DNA of 48,264 nucleotides from Bacteroidetes bacterium QS_8_68_28 (GTDB taxonomy: Bacteria > Bacteroidota > Rhodothermia > Rhodothermales > Salinibacteraceae): the NCBI GenBank assembly GCA_003022485.1, contig PXTS01000058.1, forward strand, positions 1-48,264, in the 5' to 3' direction. Of the stretch, positions 24,796 to 33,604 are shown one piece after another (position 1 is the stretch's first letter; every line of letters begins with the position of its first letter). The notes beneath the pieces were generated by a model. That model did no database searches, had not been told where the DNA came from, and saw only the letters and a program-made list of their open reading frames with translations. The position numbers were made by a program, and so were the translations under genes.

Positions 24796-25869
24796 ATGTC
24801 GAAAAACCCAGCCCCCGAAACGCCAGCCCCCCAACCGCTCCACGAGCGCCGCGAGCGGGTGGAGCGCTACGACTTTCGCGGCATGCGGCCTGGAGTGCGC
24901 TTCGGGACCGCCAGCGACCGCTACGCCGGATGGATCGGGCAGGTCTATCCCGCGCGCTACGCTACGAAGACCTCCAGCAGCAAGCGCACGCTCGGCGGTG
25001 AGACCTTCCGGGAAGAAAAAGTGCCGGTGGAATCGGTGCGCGACTACTTCGAGCATTTTGAGGTGCTGGAGGTCGACTTCACTTTCTACCGTCCCTTGCT
25101 GAAGGAGAATGGCGAACCGTCGTCGAACTACCGGGCGCTGGAGCGCTACGCTCAGTTCGCCCCGGCGGAAGCGCGCTTTCTGGTGAAAGCCCCGCAGATG
25201 TACTTCGCCCGCACGCTGCGGCGCGGCGGCGACTTCGCAGACAACCCGGATTTCCTCGACGCGGAGGGCTGCCGCACGCGCTTCCTGGAACCGCTCGGCG
25301 AGGTGCTGGGCAAACGCGCGGTGGGGGTGATCTACCAGCAGGAGTACCAGCGCAAAGCCGGCAGCCCGCCCCCCGGAGAGAACGTGGAGGCGCTGGCGAC
25401 CTTCTTCGACCGGCTCGCCGGCGAAGGCCCCCAGGCGCACGTCGAATTGCGCTCGGGGCACCTGCTGACGCCCGGCTACTTCGACTTTCTGGCGGAGGCC
25501 GGGCTGGGCTTCGTGTTCAGCCACTGGACGTGGCTCCCGATGATCCGCCGCCAGTGGCGCATGGCGGGCGAGCGTTTCACCGCTGCCAACGGCGAGGCCG
25601 TCTGCCGCCTGCTCACGCCGCGGGACACGAAGTACGCCGACGCCTACGCCCAGGCGCACCCCTTCGACGCGCCCGTGCCGTCCTTGAGCGACACGCCGCA
25701 GGCGCGCGACATGGTCGACGACGCGGCAGCGCTCCTCTTCCAGGCAGAGGCGCACGGCACCATCCTCAACCTCGCGCTCAACAACCGCGCCTGGGGCAAC
25801 GCGCCGGACCTGGGCTGCGCCATCGCTCATCGGGCGCTCGACGCCGAGAAGCAGCGCACCGGTTCGTAG
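24796..25869 (+). CDS. DUF72 family protein
   Basis: A 357-residue protein of the DUF72 (YecE-like) family, TIM-barrel proteins without a settled function. Characteristic stretches are VRFGTASDRYAGWIGQVYPA at the start, FEVLEVDFTFYRPL, ARFLVKAPQMYFA, FLEPLGEVLG and HVELRSGHLLTPGYFDFLAE in the middle, and ALLFQAEAHGTILNLALNNR near the end. It is longer than typical DUF72 proteins (about 240-300), with extra loops and a 25-residue leader. The ATG at 24796 comes 46 bases after the flippase-like gene. The last codons (TGS) run into GGTTCGTAG, sequence resembling the dispersed motif downstream. Confidence 0.85.
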   Translation: MSKNPAPETPAPQPLHERRERVERYDFRGMRPGVRFGTASDRYAGWIGQVYPARYATKTSSSKRTLGGETFREEKVPVESVRDYFEHFEVLEVDFTFYRPLLKENGEPSSNYRALERYAQFAPAEARFLVKAPQMYFARTLRRGGDFADNPDFLDAEGCRTRFLEPLGEVLGKRAVGVIYQQEYQRKAGSPPPGENVEALATFFDRLAGEGPQAHVELRSGHLLTPGYFDFLAEAGLGFVFSHWTWLPMIRRQWRMAGERFTAANGEAVCRLLTPRDTKYADAYAQAHPFDAPVPSLSDTPQARDMVDDAAALLFQAEAHGTILNLALNNRAWGNAPDLGCAIAHRALDAEKQRTGS

Positions 25870-25883
25870 ATGGATTTTCGTGG

Positions 25884-25914
25884 GCCGCCCGCTTGCTACG
25901 CTCGCCGGTTCGTG
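25884..25914. repeat. Copy of the dispersed GCTCGC-type motif
   Basis: CCGCCCGCTTGCTACGCTCG followed by CCGGTTCGTG lies between DUF72 and ruvX (convergent). It resembles copies at 6278-6335, 13514-13537 and 43963-43992. The 110-base spacer holds nothing else recognisable. Confidence 0.5.
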
Positions 25915-25979
25915 AGTTGTGGATCGTTTCAGTTCGACGCGCGCCCGCCAACCTACACGCCTGCAAACTCACAACACAC

Positions 25980-26420
25980 CTACCCGCTCTGCGCGTCCAG
26001 CCAGTCTTGCAAGATCAGCGCGGCGGCGGCGGCGTCCACGCGCTCTTTCTCGAAAAGCGGCTCGCCGCTGCGGCGTTCCCCTACCTCGCGGATCGTGTCT
26101 TTTGCCATCTCGGAGGTGTGACGTTCGTCGCGGCGCTCCACGCGCGCCTCGGGGAAGGCGGCCTGAAGCTCCTCCATGAAGGCCGCTACGCGCTCGGCCG
26201 CTTTGCCCTCTTCCCCGCTCGGCAGGAGCGGCCAACCGACGACCAGCGCCGCCAGTCCCTCCCCTTCGGCGATCTCTTCCAGACGCCCGACGACCTCGCC
26301 GGGCGGTACGGCCCCCACCGGCTGCGCGAAGAGCCGCAACGGATCAGCCACGGCCAGCCCGATGCGCTGGGTCCCGTGGTCGAGGCCCACGACGCGCCCG
26401 CGTGGCTGCTGCTGCGTCAT
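25980..26420 (-). CDS. ruvX: Putative pre-16S rRNA nuclease / RuvX (YqgF)
   Basis: A 146-residue RNase H-fold nuclease of the YqgF/RuvX family, required in other bacteria for 16S rRNA 5'-end maturation. The first acidic active-site residue lies in VVGLDHGTQRIGLAVADP, and the family's GxP segment appears as VVGWPLLPSGEEG. ERRDERHTSEMA matches the conserved DER(L/H)T, and the last catalytic Asp is in RVDAAAAALILQDWL. Length matches the family (about 140). The ATG at 26420 is used; an extra upstream in-frame ATG would add only a few residues. It lies 109 bases after the HU-like gene. Confidence 0.93.
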   Translation of the reverse strand: MTQQQPRGRVVGLDHGTQRIGLAVADPLRLFAQPVGAVPPGEVVGRLEEIAEGEGLAALVVGWPLLPSGEEGKAAERVAAFMEELQAAFPEARVERRDERHTSEMAKDTIREVGERRSGEPLFEKERVDAAAAALILQDWLDAQSG

Positions 26421-26529
26421 GCGTAGGGCACGGGTGCGTGAAGGCTGTGAAGCAACGTCCCTGCGCCAAGCGCAGTCTCCAAAGCCCAAGAAGCGGCAGT
26501 TCGCCGTCCACGGTCGGCCGTCACGGACG

Positions 26530-27012
26530 CTACGCCGGCCGGGTCTCGGACGTCGAGGCACCGGCGTCGGGGGGCGCCGGGTCCTCATCGGCATGGCCGT
26601 CGGCGCGGGGCGGCGTGCCGTCGGCGGCGACGGTGTCGAGAGGCACGTCTTCGAGGTGCTTGTCGGCGCTGCCCTCGGGGATTGCATAGCCGTGCGCGCG
26701 CAGAGGAACCTGAAGCACATCCTTGAGACGCTTGCTGGGCTTGAAGTGCGTCTTGCGCCGGCTCGGGATGAAGACCGTCTCGTTGGTCTTGGGATTACGA
26801 GCCTTCGGCTTGGCCTTCGTTTTCTTCACCTCGAAGACGCCGAAGCCGCGCAGCTCGATGCGCACCTCCGGGTCCGCTTCAATCAGCAAGTCGCCCATCG
26901 CGTCGAGGACGGCGCTAACCCACTCTTCGCTCTGGTAGATCGGCTCGTCCATTTGCTCGGCGACCTGCCGGGACACGTCTTTTTTGGTAAGCGTCTTGGT
27001 TCGTTCAGGCAT
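26530..27012 (-). CDS. HU/IHF-family DNA-binding protein with acidic C-terminal tail
   Basis: A 160-residue histone-like protein. The HU/IHF fold occupies about 5-100: TKKDVSRQVAEQ, VLDAMGDLLIEADPEVRIEL, GFGVFEVKKTKAKPKARNPK (the first beta arm with the conserved RNP) and IPSRRKTHFKPSKRLKDVL. A further 60 residues rich in Asp, Pro and Ala follow, absent from standard HU (about 90 residues) and probably disordered. Such proteins bend and compact DNA. The ATG at 27012 is preferred; a longer frame upstream lacks similarity. A sigma70-like promoter lies about 100 bases upstream (27115-27144). Which of HU or IHF is closer is not clear. Confidence 0.9.
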   Translation of the reverse strand: MPERTKTLTKKDVSRQVAEQMDEPIYQSEEWVSAVLDAMGDLLIEADPEVRIELRGFGVFEVKKTKAKPKARNPKTNETVFIPSRRKTHFKPSKRLKDVLQVPLRAHGYAIPEGSADKHLEDVPLDTVAADGTPPRADGHADEDPAPPDAGASTSETRPA

Positions 27013-27114
27013 GGGGGCAGGGGAGCGGATGCGGTCGGTCGGCGCGTGCGGAGGGAACGTCGTGCCGGTCGCCCGCGCAGGAAGGCGCGGAAATGCGACC
27101 AGACTGTGACGCGC

Positions 27115-27144
27115 AGTATAACGGCTCCTTCGGGGCGGATGCAA
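27115..27144 (-). promoter_or_regulatory. Sigma70-like promoter for the HU-like gene
   Basis: On the minus strand TTGCAT and TATACT are separated by 18 bases, a good match to -35/-10 consensus, and would give a leader of about 95 bases before the ATG at 27012. It lies between the convergent-free ends of rsh (stop at 27236) and HU. Experimental start sites are needed for certainty. Confidence 0.5.
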
Positions 27145-27235
27145 GCCGCGCGCTACACGCGCCGTTCGGGGTTTCGGGTTCAGGGTTTGGAGTTCTCTGC
27201 GCCACAACCCGGACCCCCGGACTCTGCGCGAAGCG

Positions 27236-29470
27236 CTATTCCTCGAACCGCTGCACGCCGTGCACGTCGTCCACGCGGCGCAGGCGGTCGATCACGCGGC
27301 GCAGGTGATCCAGCCCCGTCACGTAGATGACGACCGTGCCCTCGAAGATGCCGTCGTCGGTGTCTACGGTAATCGAGCGGATGTCCGTGTCGAGCGTGTT
27401 CGACAGGGTCGTCGTGAGGTCACGCACGAGGCCCTTTCGGGCCTTGCCGGTCACGCGCAGGGGAGCGACGAACTGCACGTCTTTCTGGCGGCTCCACTCC
27501 ACCGGCACGATGCGATCCGGCTGGTTGGTCAGCAGGTTCGAGGCGTTGCGGCAGCCGGTGCGGTGAATGTTGATCGTGCCCGTCTTGGAGATGAAGCCGA
27601 ACACTTCGTCGCCGGGGATGGGATTGCAACAGTTGGCGTATTTGGTGGCCAGGTCGGTGTGCAATTCGCCGTCCACTTTCAGCGCCGGCTGGCCGGTATC
27701 CTGCGCGTCATCCAGAAATTGTTCGTAGCGCAGGCGCAGCGACTCGGCGTCGTCTTCGTCGGAGAACGCTTCACTCGGGGTTTCCTGCTTGAGGTGGTCG
27801 ATCATCTCCTGTGGCTCGAAGAGGCCGCTCCCGATCTCGTAGAACATCTGCTGGAGGTCGGGAAACTTCAGTTCGTGGGCGGCCTCCTGGAGGTCCTGAT
27901 CCGAAATCTCGACGCCGGCACGCCGGGCTTTCTTCTCCCACGCCTCGCGGCCCAGCTCGGCAGCCTCGCGGCGCTCACGGTTCACCCAGTGGCGCACGCG
28001 GCTGCGCGCCTTGTGCGTGACGACGAAGTTCATCCAGTCTTCGCTGGGGGACTGCTTCTGGGAGGTGATGATCTCGACCTGGTCGCCGCTTTTGAGCTCC
28101 TGCGAGAGCGGCACCATCTTCCCGCCCACCTTTGCCCCGATGCACTGCATCCCCACCTCGGTGTGCACCTTGAAGGCGAAGTCCACCGGCGTAGCCCCGC
28201 TGGGCAGCGTCATCAGGTCGCCCTGGGGGGTGAAGACGTAGATCTCTTCGTCGTAGAGGTTGAGGCGAAACTCTTTGACGAACTCGGTGGCCTCGTTGGC
28301 CTCGGGATTGTCCAGCAGGTCGCGCACCCAGTCGAGGAACTGGTCCATCTCCTGGTCGCCGCCTTCGCCTTCCTTGTACTTCCAGTGCGCCGCCACGCCC
28401 CGCTCGGCAATCTCGTGCATCTCCTGGGTGCGAATCTGCACCTCCACCTTGCGCCCCTCCGGCCCGACGACGGTGGTGTGGAGGCTCTGGTAGCCGTTGC
28501 TTTTCGGGACGGAAATGAAGTCGCGGAAGCGCTCGGGCATCGGGCGGTACAGGTCCGTGACCACCGAGTAGACGCGCCAGCAGTCTTCCTTGCCCTGTCG
28601 CCCTTCCGACTGGAGCACAATGCGAATGGCGAAGAGGTCGTAGATCTCCTCCAGCGGCTTCTCTTGCCGCCGCATCTTGCGGTCGATGGAAGCGATGTGC
28701 TTGGGCCGCCCGTAGATCTCGAAGTCGAAGCCGTGCTCTTCGAGATGCTCCCTGAGCGGAGCGATGAAGGAGGCGATGTAGTCCTGGCGCTCCTCTTTGG
28801 TCGCGCGCAGGTCCTTGACGATATCGTAGTAGCGCTGCGGCTCGATGATCTTGAGGCAGAGGTCTTCCAGCTCGCTCTTGATCTTGAAGAGGCCGAAGCG
28901 ATGCGCCAACGGGGCAAAGAGGTCGCGCGTCTCGGTAGCGATCTTGAGGCGCTTGGGCTTGGGCAGCGCCTCGATGGTGCGCATGTTGTGCAGGCGGTCG
29001 GCAAACTTGACGAGGATCACGCGCACGTCCGTCGCCATCGAGAGCATCAGCTTGCGCACGTTCTCGGCCTGGCTGAGCTCGCGGCTCTCGAAGACCCCGG
29101 TAATCTTGGTCAGCCCGTCGACGAGCGCGGCCATGTCGGTACCGAACTCCGCGCGGATGAAGTCGAGCGACAGATCGGTGTCCTCAACCACGTCGTGCAG
29201 AAGCGCGGCGGCCACGCTGGTGTCGTCGAAGCTGACTTCGCGCGCGGTGAGCGTGGCCACTTCGAGCGGGTGGCTGATGTAGCGCTCGCCGCTGGCGCGC
29301 CAGTCGTTGCGGTGCGCCCAGTAGGAGAGGCGAAAGGCGCGGCGAATGAGGTCTTCCTCCACCGCCGGCAGGTGCGCGCGGCATTCCTCCAGCAGCTCCT
29401 GGAGCTTCTTCTCGAAGACCGGCTCGACGTCGAGGTCGGTCTTCTCCAACACAGCGGACGCCTGGATCAT
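27236..29470 (-). CDS. Bifunctional (p)ppGpp synthetase/hydrolase, RelA/SpoT family (Rsh)
   Basis: A 744-residue long RSH protein controlling the stringent-response alarmone. The hydrolase HD domain is intact: YISHPLEVATL, ALLHDVVEDTDLSL (HD and ED), and VKFADRLHNMRTI. The synthetase domain shows YDLFAIRIVLQ, RFRDFISVPKSNGYQSLHTT and VEVQIRTQEMHEIAERGVAA, so both activities are likely. TGS (IYVFTPQGDLMTLPSGATPV), helical, zinc-finger-like (KYANCCNPIPGDEVFGF) and C-terminal ACT (about 670-744) domains follow. The ATG at 29470 (MIQASAVLEK) is chosen; a longer frame from 29557 would encode part of a 12-base repeat. It lies between the end of the ribosomal cluster and the HU-like gene, all on the minus strand. 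Confidence 0.97.
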   Translation of the reverse strand: MIQASAVLEKTDLDVEPVFEKKLQELLEECRAHLPAVEEDLIRRAFRLSYWAHRNDWRASGERYISHPLEVATLTAREVSFDDTSVAAALLHDVVEDTDLSLDFIRAEFGTDMAALVDGLTKITGVFESRELSQAENVRKLMLSMATDVRVILVKFADRLHNMRTIEALPKPKRLKIATETRDLFAPLAHRFGLFKIKSELEDLCLKIIEPQRYYDIVKDLRATKEERQDYIASFIAPLREHLEEHGFDFEIYGRPKHIASIDRKMRRQEKPLEEIYDLFAIRIVLQSEGRQGKEDCWRVYSVVTDLYRPMPERFRDFISVPKSNGYQSLHTTVVGPEGRKVEVQIRTQEMHEIAERGVAAHWKYKEGEGGDQEMDQFLDWVRDLLDNPEANEATEFVKEFRLNLYDEEIYVFTPQGDLMTLPSGATPVDFAFKVHTEVGMQCIGAKVGGKMVPLSQELKSGDQVEIITSQKQSPSEDWMNFVVTHKARSRVRHWVNRERREAAELGREAWEKKARRAGVEISDQDLQEAAHELKFPDLQQMFYEIGSGLFEPQEMIDHLKQETPSEAFSDEDDAESLRLRYEQFLDDAQDTGQPALKVDGELHTDLATKYANCCNPIPGDEVFGFISKTGTINIHRTGCRNASNLLTNQPDRIVPVEWSRQKDVQFVAPLRVTGKARKGLVRDLTTTLSNTLDTDIRSITVDTDDGIFEGTVVIYVTGLDHLRRVIDRLRRVDDVHGVQRFEE

Positions 29471-29484
29471 AGCCTCCGGACGGC

Positions 29485-29508
29485 GGTCACTCCAAAGGTC
29501 ACTCCAAA
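29485..29508. repeat. 12-base tandem duplication upstream of rsh
   Basis: GGTCACTCCAAA occurs at 29485-29496 and 29497-29508, 15 bases upstream of the rsh start in transcription sense. Confidence 0.93.
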
Positions 29509-29631
29509 GGATACGTGAGCGCTTCGCTCTCAGCGCGGCAGACAGCGGTCGCTTCACGCTGCATCTGCACGGGGAGCGCCCAGGTCAGCTTGAAGGCCGC
29601 TCCGGCACGCCCCGTTCCCACCCCGAAACCG

Positions 29632-29660
29632 AAAAAGCCCCCCGGATCGCTCCAGCAGGC
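29632..29660 (-). terminator. Probable terminator of the ribosomal cluster after rplQ
   Basis: On the minus strand GCCTGCTGG and CCGGGGGGC pair with one mismatch and two G-U pairs around a 6-base loop, followed by five T. It lies about 30 bases after the rplQ stop and before rsh, where the long ribosomal transcript would be expected to end. Confidence 0.55.
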
Positions 29661-29690
29661 TCTTGTCGTTCGTTTTTTGCAGCGCGACGC

Positions 29691-30497
29691 TCAGGACTTT
29701 GCTTCGTCCTCCTCGGGCGCTTCTTCCCCGCCGGGTTCCTCAGCCTCCTCGCCCGTGTCGGCGACTTCGCCAGAAGCGGCGGCTTCGTCTTTGGACTCGG
29801 TGCGGTCGGGCACGGGCTCCTTCTGCTCTTCGGGCACCGGCGCTTCGACGGAGGCTTTTTCTTCCCCGCCCAAGGACTCCTGCTGGTCGGTCGTTTCGGT
29901 GGCAGCGGCCTCGGGCTTGCCCTGCGACTGCTGTGACGGGTCGTCGCCCCCCCCGATTGGCTGGGCATCGCCCTCGGCGGGGGTCGCCTCATCGGCAGCG
30001 GCACGCTCCTCTTCTTCTTCCGGCTGCGGCTCGCTGCGGCCCGGCTGCGGCCCGGCGGGCGTCGAGCGGCTGCGGCTGGCTCCTCCCCCGCTGCCACGGC
30101 GCGTGCGGCGGCGGTCCGAGCCGGTCTTGGGCTGCCCCCCGCCGTAGTCCACCAGTTCGACCATGGCGCGTTCGGCCCCGTCGCCGGTGCGGCGGCCCAG
30201 TTTGATGATGCGCGTGTAGCCGCCCGGGCGGTCGCCCACCTCGACGGCCACCTCGTCGAAGAGTTCGCGCACGGCAGCCTTGTCCTGAAGGTGGCGAAAC
30301 GCCTGACGGCGATTGTGCGTGGTGTCTTCTTTGGCACGCGTGATGAGCGGCTCGACGAACGGCCGCAGCGCCTTGGCCTTCGGCACGGTCGTCTGGATGC
30401 GCTTCTTGTCGATCAACGCGCGGGACATGGCCTGCAAGGTGCGCTTGCGGTGCGGCGCCGAGCGCCCCATCTTGTGGCCTTTTTTCTGGTGTCGCAT
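29691..30497 (-). CDS. rplQ: Large-subunit ribosomal protein L17 with long acidic tail
   Basis: Residues 1-120 are a normal L17, from [20 protein letters not shown] through [20 protein letters not shown] and [16 protein letters not shown] to [21 protein letters not shown]17 binds 23S rRNA near the exit tunnel. Another 148 residues follow: first an Arg/Ser/Gly-rich part, then one dominated by Glu, Asp, Ala and Gln ([19 protein letters not shown]). Standard bacterial L17 stops at about 120-130. A tail of this size and charge is presumably disordered and solvent-exposed. The ATG at 30497 matches the family exactly. It is the last gene of the cluster, 102 bases after rpoA. Confidence 0.96.
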   Translation of the reverse strand: MRHQKKGHKMGRSAPHRKRTLQAMSRALIDKKRIQTTVPKAKALRPFVEPLITRAKEDTTHNRRQAFRHLQDKAAVRELFDEVAVEVGDRPGGYTRIIKLGRRTGDGAERAMVELVDYGGGQPKTGSDRRRTRRGSGGGASRSRSTPAGPQPGRSEPQPEEEEERAAADEATPAEGDAQPIGGGDDPSQQSQGKPEAAATETTDQQESLGGEEKASVEAPVPEEQKEPVPDRTESKDEAAASGEVADTGEEAEEPGGEEAPEEDEAKS

Positions 30498-30547
30498 GGC
30501 GGTGCGGTTTCGAGTGCAGGATTCGGGGCTTGGGGTGCTCTAAGGGA

Positions 30548-30585
30548 AACGCGCAACGCCGAACGCGCAACGTCGAACGCGCAAC
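30548..30585. repeat. 14-base tandem repeat between rpoA and rplQ
   Basis: AACGCGCAACGCCG-like units at 30548-30561 and 30562-30575 (one base different) are followed by AACGCGCAAC at 30576-30585. The array ends 14 bases before the rpoA stop codon. Confidence 0.92.
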
Positions 30586-30599
30586 CCTAAACCGCGCCG

Positions 30600-31589
30600 T
30601 CAGGCGCTCGCTTGCTCTTCGACATAGTTTTCCACGTCCATGCCGAAGTGGAGGCCGCGATCGTCGAGCACTTCGATGAGCTCCTGAAGCGACTTCTTGC
30701 CGAAGTTGCGGAATTTGAGCATCTCGTTTTCCTCACGGCGCACCAGGTCGCCGATGTTTTTGATCGAGGCGGCCTTCAGGCAGTTGTGCGAGCGCACCGA
30801 GAGGTCCAGCTCGTCGACTGGCTGTGCCAGCAGTTCGCGGATGCGCTGCACTTCGGCATCCACCTCCTCTTCCTCCGGCTCGGCCTCCGGCTCGCCTTCG
30901 AGGGTGACGAAGAGGCCGATGTGATCGCGCAGGATCGCTGCCGCCTGCGTGAGGGCGTCCTCGGCGCTGATCGAGCCGTCGGTCTCGGTCTCGATCTCGA
31001 GCTTTTCGTAAGCGATTTTCTGCCCCACGCGCGTGGGCGTCACATTGTAGTTGACGCTCTTGACGGGCGTGAAGATCGAGTCGATGGCGATGACCCCGAT
31101 GGGATCGTCCTCGAGGGTGTTCTCCTCGGCGCTCACGTAGCCGCGCCCGCGCCCCAAGCGCAGGTCGATGCTCAGGTCCGCATCGTCGGCGAGCGTGGCG
31201 ATGTGGTGGTCAGGGTTGAGGACCTCGTAGTCGGAGGTGGCCTCGGCGATGTCCTCGGCCGTCCACGTGCCGCCGCCCTTCAAATCCAGGTGCACGCTCG
31301 AGTCGTCGAGCTCTTCGGTGTGGAAGCGCACGCCCTTGAGGTTGAGGATAATGTCGGAGACGTCCTCGGTCACGCCGGGTACGGTAGCAAACTCATGCTG
31401 CACGCCGTCAATCTTGAGAGCGGTGATGGCCACGCCCCGCAGCGAGGAGAGCAGGACGCGTCGCAGCGCGTTGCCAATGGTAACGCCGTAGCCGCGCTCC
31501 AGCGGCTCGATCGCGAAGTGACCGTACGTCTCGGAGGCGTCCTCCACCTGAACGCCCTCGGGCATTTGCAGTCCGTGATTCGGGTTCAT
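30600..31589 (-). CDS. rpoA: DNA-directed RNA polymerase subunit alpha
   Basis: A 329-residue alpha subunit, whose dimer nucleates RNA polymerase assembly. The N-terminal domain shows FAIEPLERGYGVTIGNALRR, VLLSSLRGVAITALKIDGV and HEFATVPGVTEDV, followed by the insert domain. An acidic linker (EPEAEPEEEEVDAEV) leads to the C-terminal domain that contacts upstream promoter DNA and activators: LSVRSHNCLKAASIKNIGDL, then EENEMLKFRNFGKKSLQELI. Length is normal. Start ATG at 31589. It follows rpsD, 164 bases away, in an A/G-rich and C/T-rich hairpin-prone spacer, and precedes rplQ, as in most alpha operons. Confidence 0.98.
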   Translation of the reverse strand: MNPNHGLQMPEGVQVEDASETYGHFAIEPLERGYGVTIGNALRRVLLSSLRGVAITALKIDGVQHEFATVPGVTEDVSDIILNLKGVRFHTEELDDSSVHLDLKGGGTWTAEDIAEATSDYEVLNPDHHIATLADDADLSIDLRLGRGRGYVSAEENTLEDDPIGVIAIDSIFTPVKSVNYNVTPTRVGQKIAYEKLEIETETDGSISAEDALTQAAAILRDHIGLFVTLEGEPEAEPEEEEVDAEVQRIRELLAQPVDELDLSVRSHNCLKAASIKNIGDLVRREENEMLKFRNFGKKSLQELIEVLDDRGLHFGMDVENYVEEQASA

Positions 31590-31733
31590 CTGCGGAATGG
31601 GGGGAAGGGGGAAGAGGGAAGAGGAAGCAGCAGGGAGAAAGGAAGCAGGAAAAAGGAAAGGGCGGCTGCAACAGCGCGCGCCGTCTGGCTGACTGGCGCT
31701 CGCCGCCCCTCTTCCCTTCTCCCTACCCGACTA

Positions 31734-31773
31734 CTACTTGGAGTACAGCTCCACTACTTGGAGTACAGCTCCA
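31734..31773. repeat. 20-base tandem duplication of the rpsD 3' end
   Basis: CTACTTGGAGTACAGCTCCA occurs twice without a gap (31734-31753, 31754-31773). The inner copy holds the last codons (ELYSK) and the TAG stop of rpsD (31754-31756); the outer copy is non-coding and repeats them after the stop. Confidence 0.97.
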
Positions 31774-32356
31774 CGATAAGTTGCTCGCGGATGTTTTCGG
31801 GAATGTCTTGCCGCTCGGGCAGGCCGGTGAACTTGCCTTTCATGTCTTGCCGGTCCACTTCCAGCCACGGGAAGGTGCGGCGGTTGCGCTCGGCGTTCTC
31901 GCGGAAGACCTCCAGGCGTCGGCTCTTGGGGCGCACCTCCACGATGTCGTCGGCGCGCATCTCGTGGGAGGGGCGGTCGGAAAGGCGCTCGTTGACGATG
32001 ATGTGCCCGTGGGTAACGAACTGGCGCGCCTGCCGCCGCGTGCGAGCAAAGCCCATCCGAAACACGGTGTTGTCGAGGCGCGACTCCAGAAACTTCAGCA
32101 AGTTCTCGCCGGTGATGCCGCGCTTGGAAGCGGCCTTGTCAAACAGGTTGCGAAATTGCTTCTCCAGCAGCCCGTAGGTGTACTTGGCTTTCTGCTTCTC
32201 CTTGAGCTGCTGGGCGTACTCGCTCTCGCGGCGGCGGCGGCGCTGGCCGTGCTGCCCCGGCGGGTAGGGCTTGCGTTCCAGTGCCTTCGACGGGCCGTAG
32301 ATCGGCTCCTTGAAGCGGCGGGCGACTTTCTGCTTGGGTCCTCGGTAGCGGGCCAT
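31754..32356 (-). CDS. rpsD: Small-subunit ribosomal protein S4
   Basis: A 200-residue S4, a primary 16S rRNA binder that starts assembly of the 30S body and also regulates its operon in some bacteria. MARYRGPKQKVARRFKEPI begins the protein. PPGQHGQRRRRRESEYAQQL and KYTYGLLEKQFRNLFDKA are the N-terminal part, and the S4 RNA-binding domain is LDNTVFRMGFARTRRQARQF with VTHGHIIVNERLSDRP. It is the zinc-free form (no N-terminal Cys4). The frame extends upstream, but the ATG at 32356 is the family's. Its last codons are duplicated downstream (31734-31773). Confidence 0.98.
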   Translation of the reverse strand: MARYRGPKQKVARRFKEPIYGPSKALERKPYPPGQHGQRRRRRESEYAQQLKEKQKAKYTYGLLEKQFRNLFDKAASKRGITGENLLKFLESRLDNTVFRMGFARTRRQARQFVTHGHIIVNERLSDRPSHEMRADDIVEVRPKSRRLEVFRENAERNRRTFPWLEVDRQDMKGKFTGLPERQDIPENIREQLIVELYSK

Positions 32357-32437
32357 TGGGAGGGGTTGGTATTTGGTTTTTGGTGTTGGTTGCCAGCCGA
32401 GAAACCAACGACTCACAACCGACCACCAATGAATATT

Positions 32438-32845
32438 TCAAACGCGCCGTTTCTTGGGCGGGCGGCAGCCGTTGTGCGGCAGCGGCGTGGTGTCGCGGAT
32501 AGTGGCCACCTCCAGCCCCTCGGCGCTGAGCGCGCGGATGGCGCTCTCGCGGCCGGAACCCGGCCCCTTGACGTACACGTCCACGCGGCGCATCCCCAGG
32601 TCGTAGGCTTCCTTCGCCGCGTCGCGCCCGGCCACCTGCGCGGCATAGGGCGTGTTCTTGCGCGTGCCCTTGAAGCCCATCTTCCCCGCGCTCGACCACG
32701 AGACCGTGTTGCCGTACTGGTCGGTGAGCGTTACGATGACGTTGTTGAAGCTGGCCTTGATGTGCGCCTCGCCATTTTGCTCGACGACGATGTTCTTCTC
32801 GCGCACGCGCTTGCCGCGCTGCTTGCCTTTTCCTTCGTCTGCCAT
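32438..32845 (-). CDS. rpsK: Small-subunit ribosomal protein S11
   Basis: A 135-residue S11, part of the 30S platform near the mRNA exit. After a basic leader ([15 protein letters not shown]) come [57 protein letters not shown] and the end [12 protein letters not shown], all characteristic. The ATG at 32845 fits. It sits 106 bases after rpsM and 81 before rpsD. The spacer toward rpsM contains the G/T-rich block GGGTCTTTGGTTTTGGGTCT and, across a loop, ACAAAGAACAAAGACCG, which can pair. Confidence 0.98.
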   Translation of the reverse strand: MADEGKGKQRGKRVREKNIVVEQNGEAHIKASFNNVIVTLTDQYGNTVSWSSAGKMGFKGTRKNTPYAAQVAGRDAAKEAYDLGMRRVDVYVKGPGSGRESAIRALSAEGLEVATIRDTTPLPHNGCRPPKKRRV

Positions 32846-32951
32846 GTTGGGGGTTGGGTCTTTGGTTTTGGGTCTTGGGGCTTCGTGATCTGGGCCGCCC
32901 CGTCCTCGCTCTTAAAAACAAAGAACAAAGACCGAAGGCCCAAGTCCTAAA

Positions 32952-33335
32952 CTACTTCTTCGTCACCGTGCGTTTCTGGCCGGCGACGGTTTTTTTCTTG
33001 CCTTTGCGCGTGCGGGCGTTGGTGCGCGTGCGCTGGCCGCGAACGGGCAGGCCCTTGCGGTGGCGCACGCCCCGGTAGCAGCCGATGTCCATGAGCCGCT
33101 TGATGTTCATCTGCTCCTCGGTGCGGAGCTGGCCCTCGACGGTGTAGTCGTCCTCGATGGTGCGGCGCACCTTGCGCGTCTGCGTTTCGTCCCACTCGCG
33201 CGGGCGAAGGTCCGGGTTCACGTCCAGCTCGTCGAGAATGCTCCCGGCACGCGACTGGCCGATGCCGTAGATCTCGGTCAGAGCAATGACGCCGCGCTTG
33301 TGCTCGGGAACGTCTACGCCAGCAATGCGGGGCAT
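32952..33335 (-). CDS. rpsM: Small-subunit ribosomal protein S13
   Basis: A 127-residue S13, in the 30S head, contacting the P-site tRNA and the 50S bridge B1. Clear segments are [52 protein letters not shown] and [20 protein letters not shown], ending in the basic tail [15 protein letters not shown]. The ATG at 33335 is certain because MPRIAGV is the universal start. It is first of the rpsM-rpsK-rpsD-rpoA-rplQ group. The 269 bases before it lack rpmJ and are the longest spacer of the cluster, so an internal promoter could lie there. Confidence 0.98.
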   Translation of the reverse strand: MPRIAGVDVPEHKRGVIALTEIYGIGQSRAGSILDELDVNPDLRPREWDETQTRKVRRTIEDDYTVEGQLRTEEQMNIKRLMDIGCYRGVRHRKGLPVRGQRTRTNARTRKGKKKTVAGQKRTVTKK

Positions 33336-33604
33336 GGGGGGAGTCGGGTGGGGTTCGGGAAAGATTGTGCTGGAAAGAGGACCGTCGGAGGGCGCGTGTG
33401 GCCCCCGCTGCATCTTGCACGCGCGTCGACTTTTTGGCGCGAGCGCAGTTTCAGAAAACGTGGCGACCGTCGGCGTGTTCGCCTCAGATGTATAACTGGT
33501 GACGCATGGGGTATCCCTCGACACGGGCTTAGCCCATTTTTCACTGGCCGCTCGCCCGGCGGTGGGGGCTTCCCGCAAGCCACGCGCTTCCCACAAGCCA
33601 CGCG
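33336..33604. other. Gene-free spacer between infA and rpsM (269 bases)
   Basis: This is where rpmJ (L36) normally lies. All three minus-strand frames were read, and none gives the short basic Cys/His protein. A TATACA on the minus strand near 33485-33495 could be a -10 element, but no -35 was found. The region closes with an 18-base duplication next to infA. Confidence 0.75.
33569..33604. repeat. 18-base tandem duplication abutting the infA stop
   Basis: CTTCCCGCAAGCCACGCG (33569-33586) and CTTCCCACAAGCCACGCG (33587-33604) differ at one position. The array ends exactly one base before the infA stop codon complement (33605-33607). Confidence 0.95.

Noticed and set aside
27260-29518. 752-codon open frame antisense to the (p)ppGpp synthetase gene
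   Set aside because: Composition (Val/Leu/Gly/His/Arg-rich) is that of a mirror frame; the opposite strand encodes an unmistakable RSH protein.
33336-33604. rpmJ (L36) in the infA-rpsM spacer
   Set aside because: All three minus-strand frames were read; none encodes the short Cys/His-containing basic protein.
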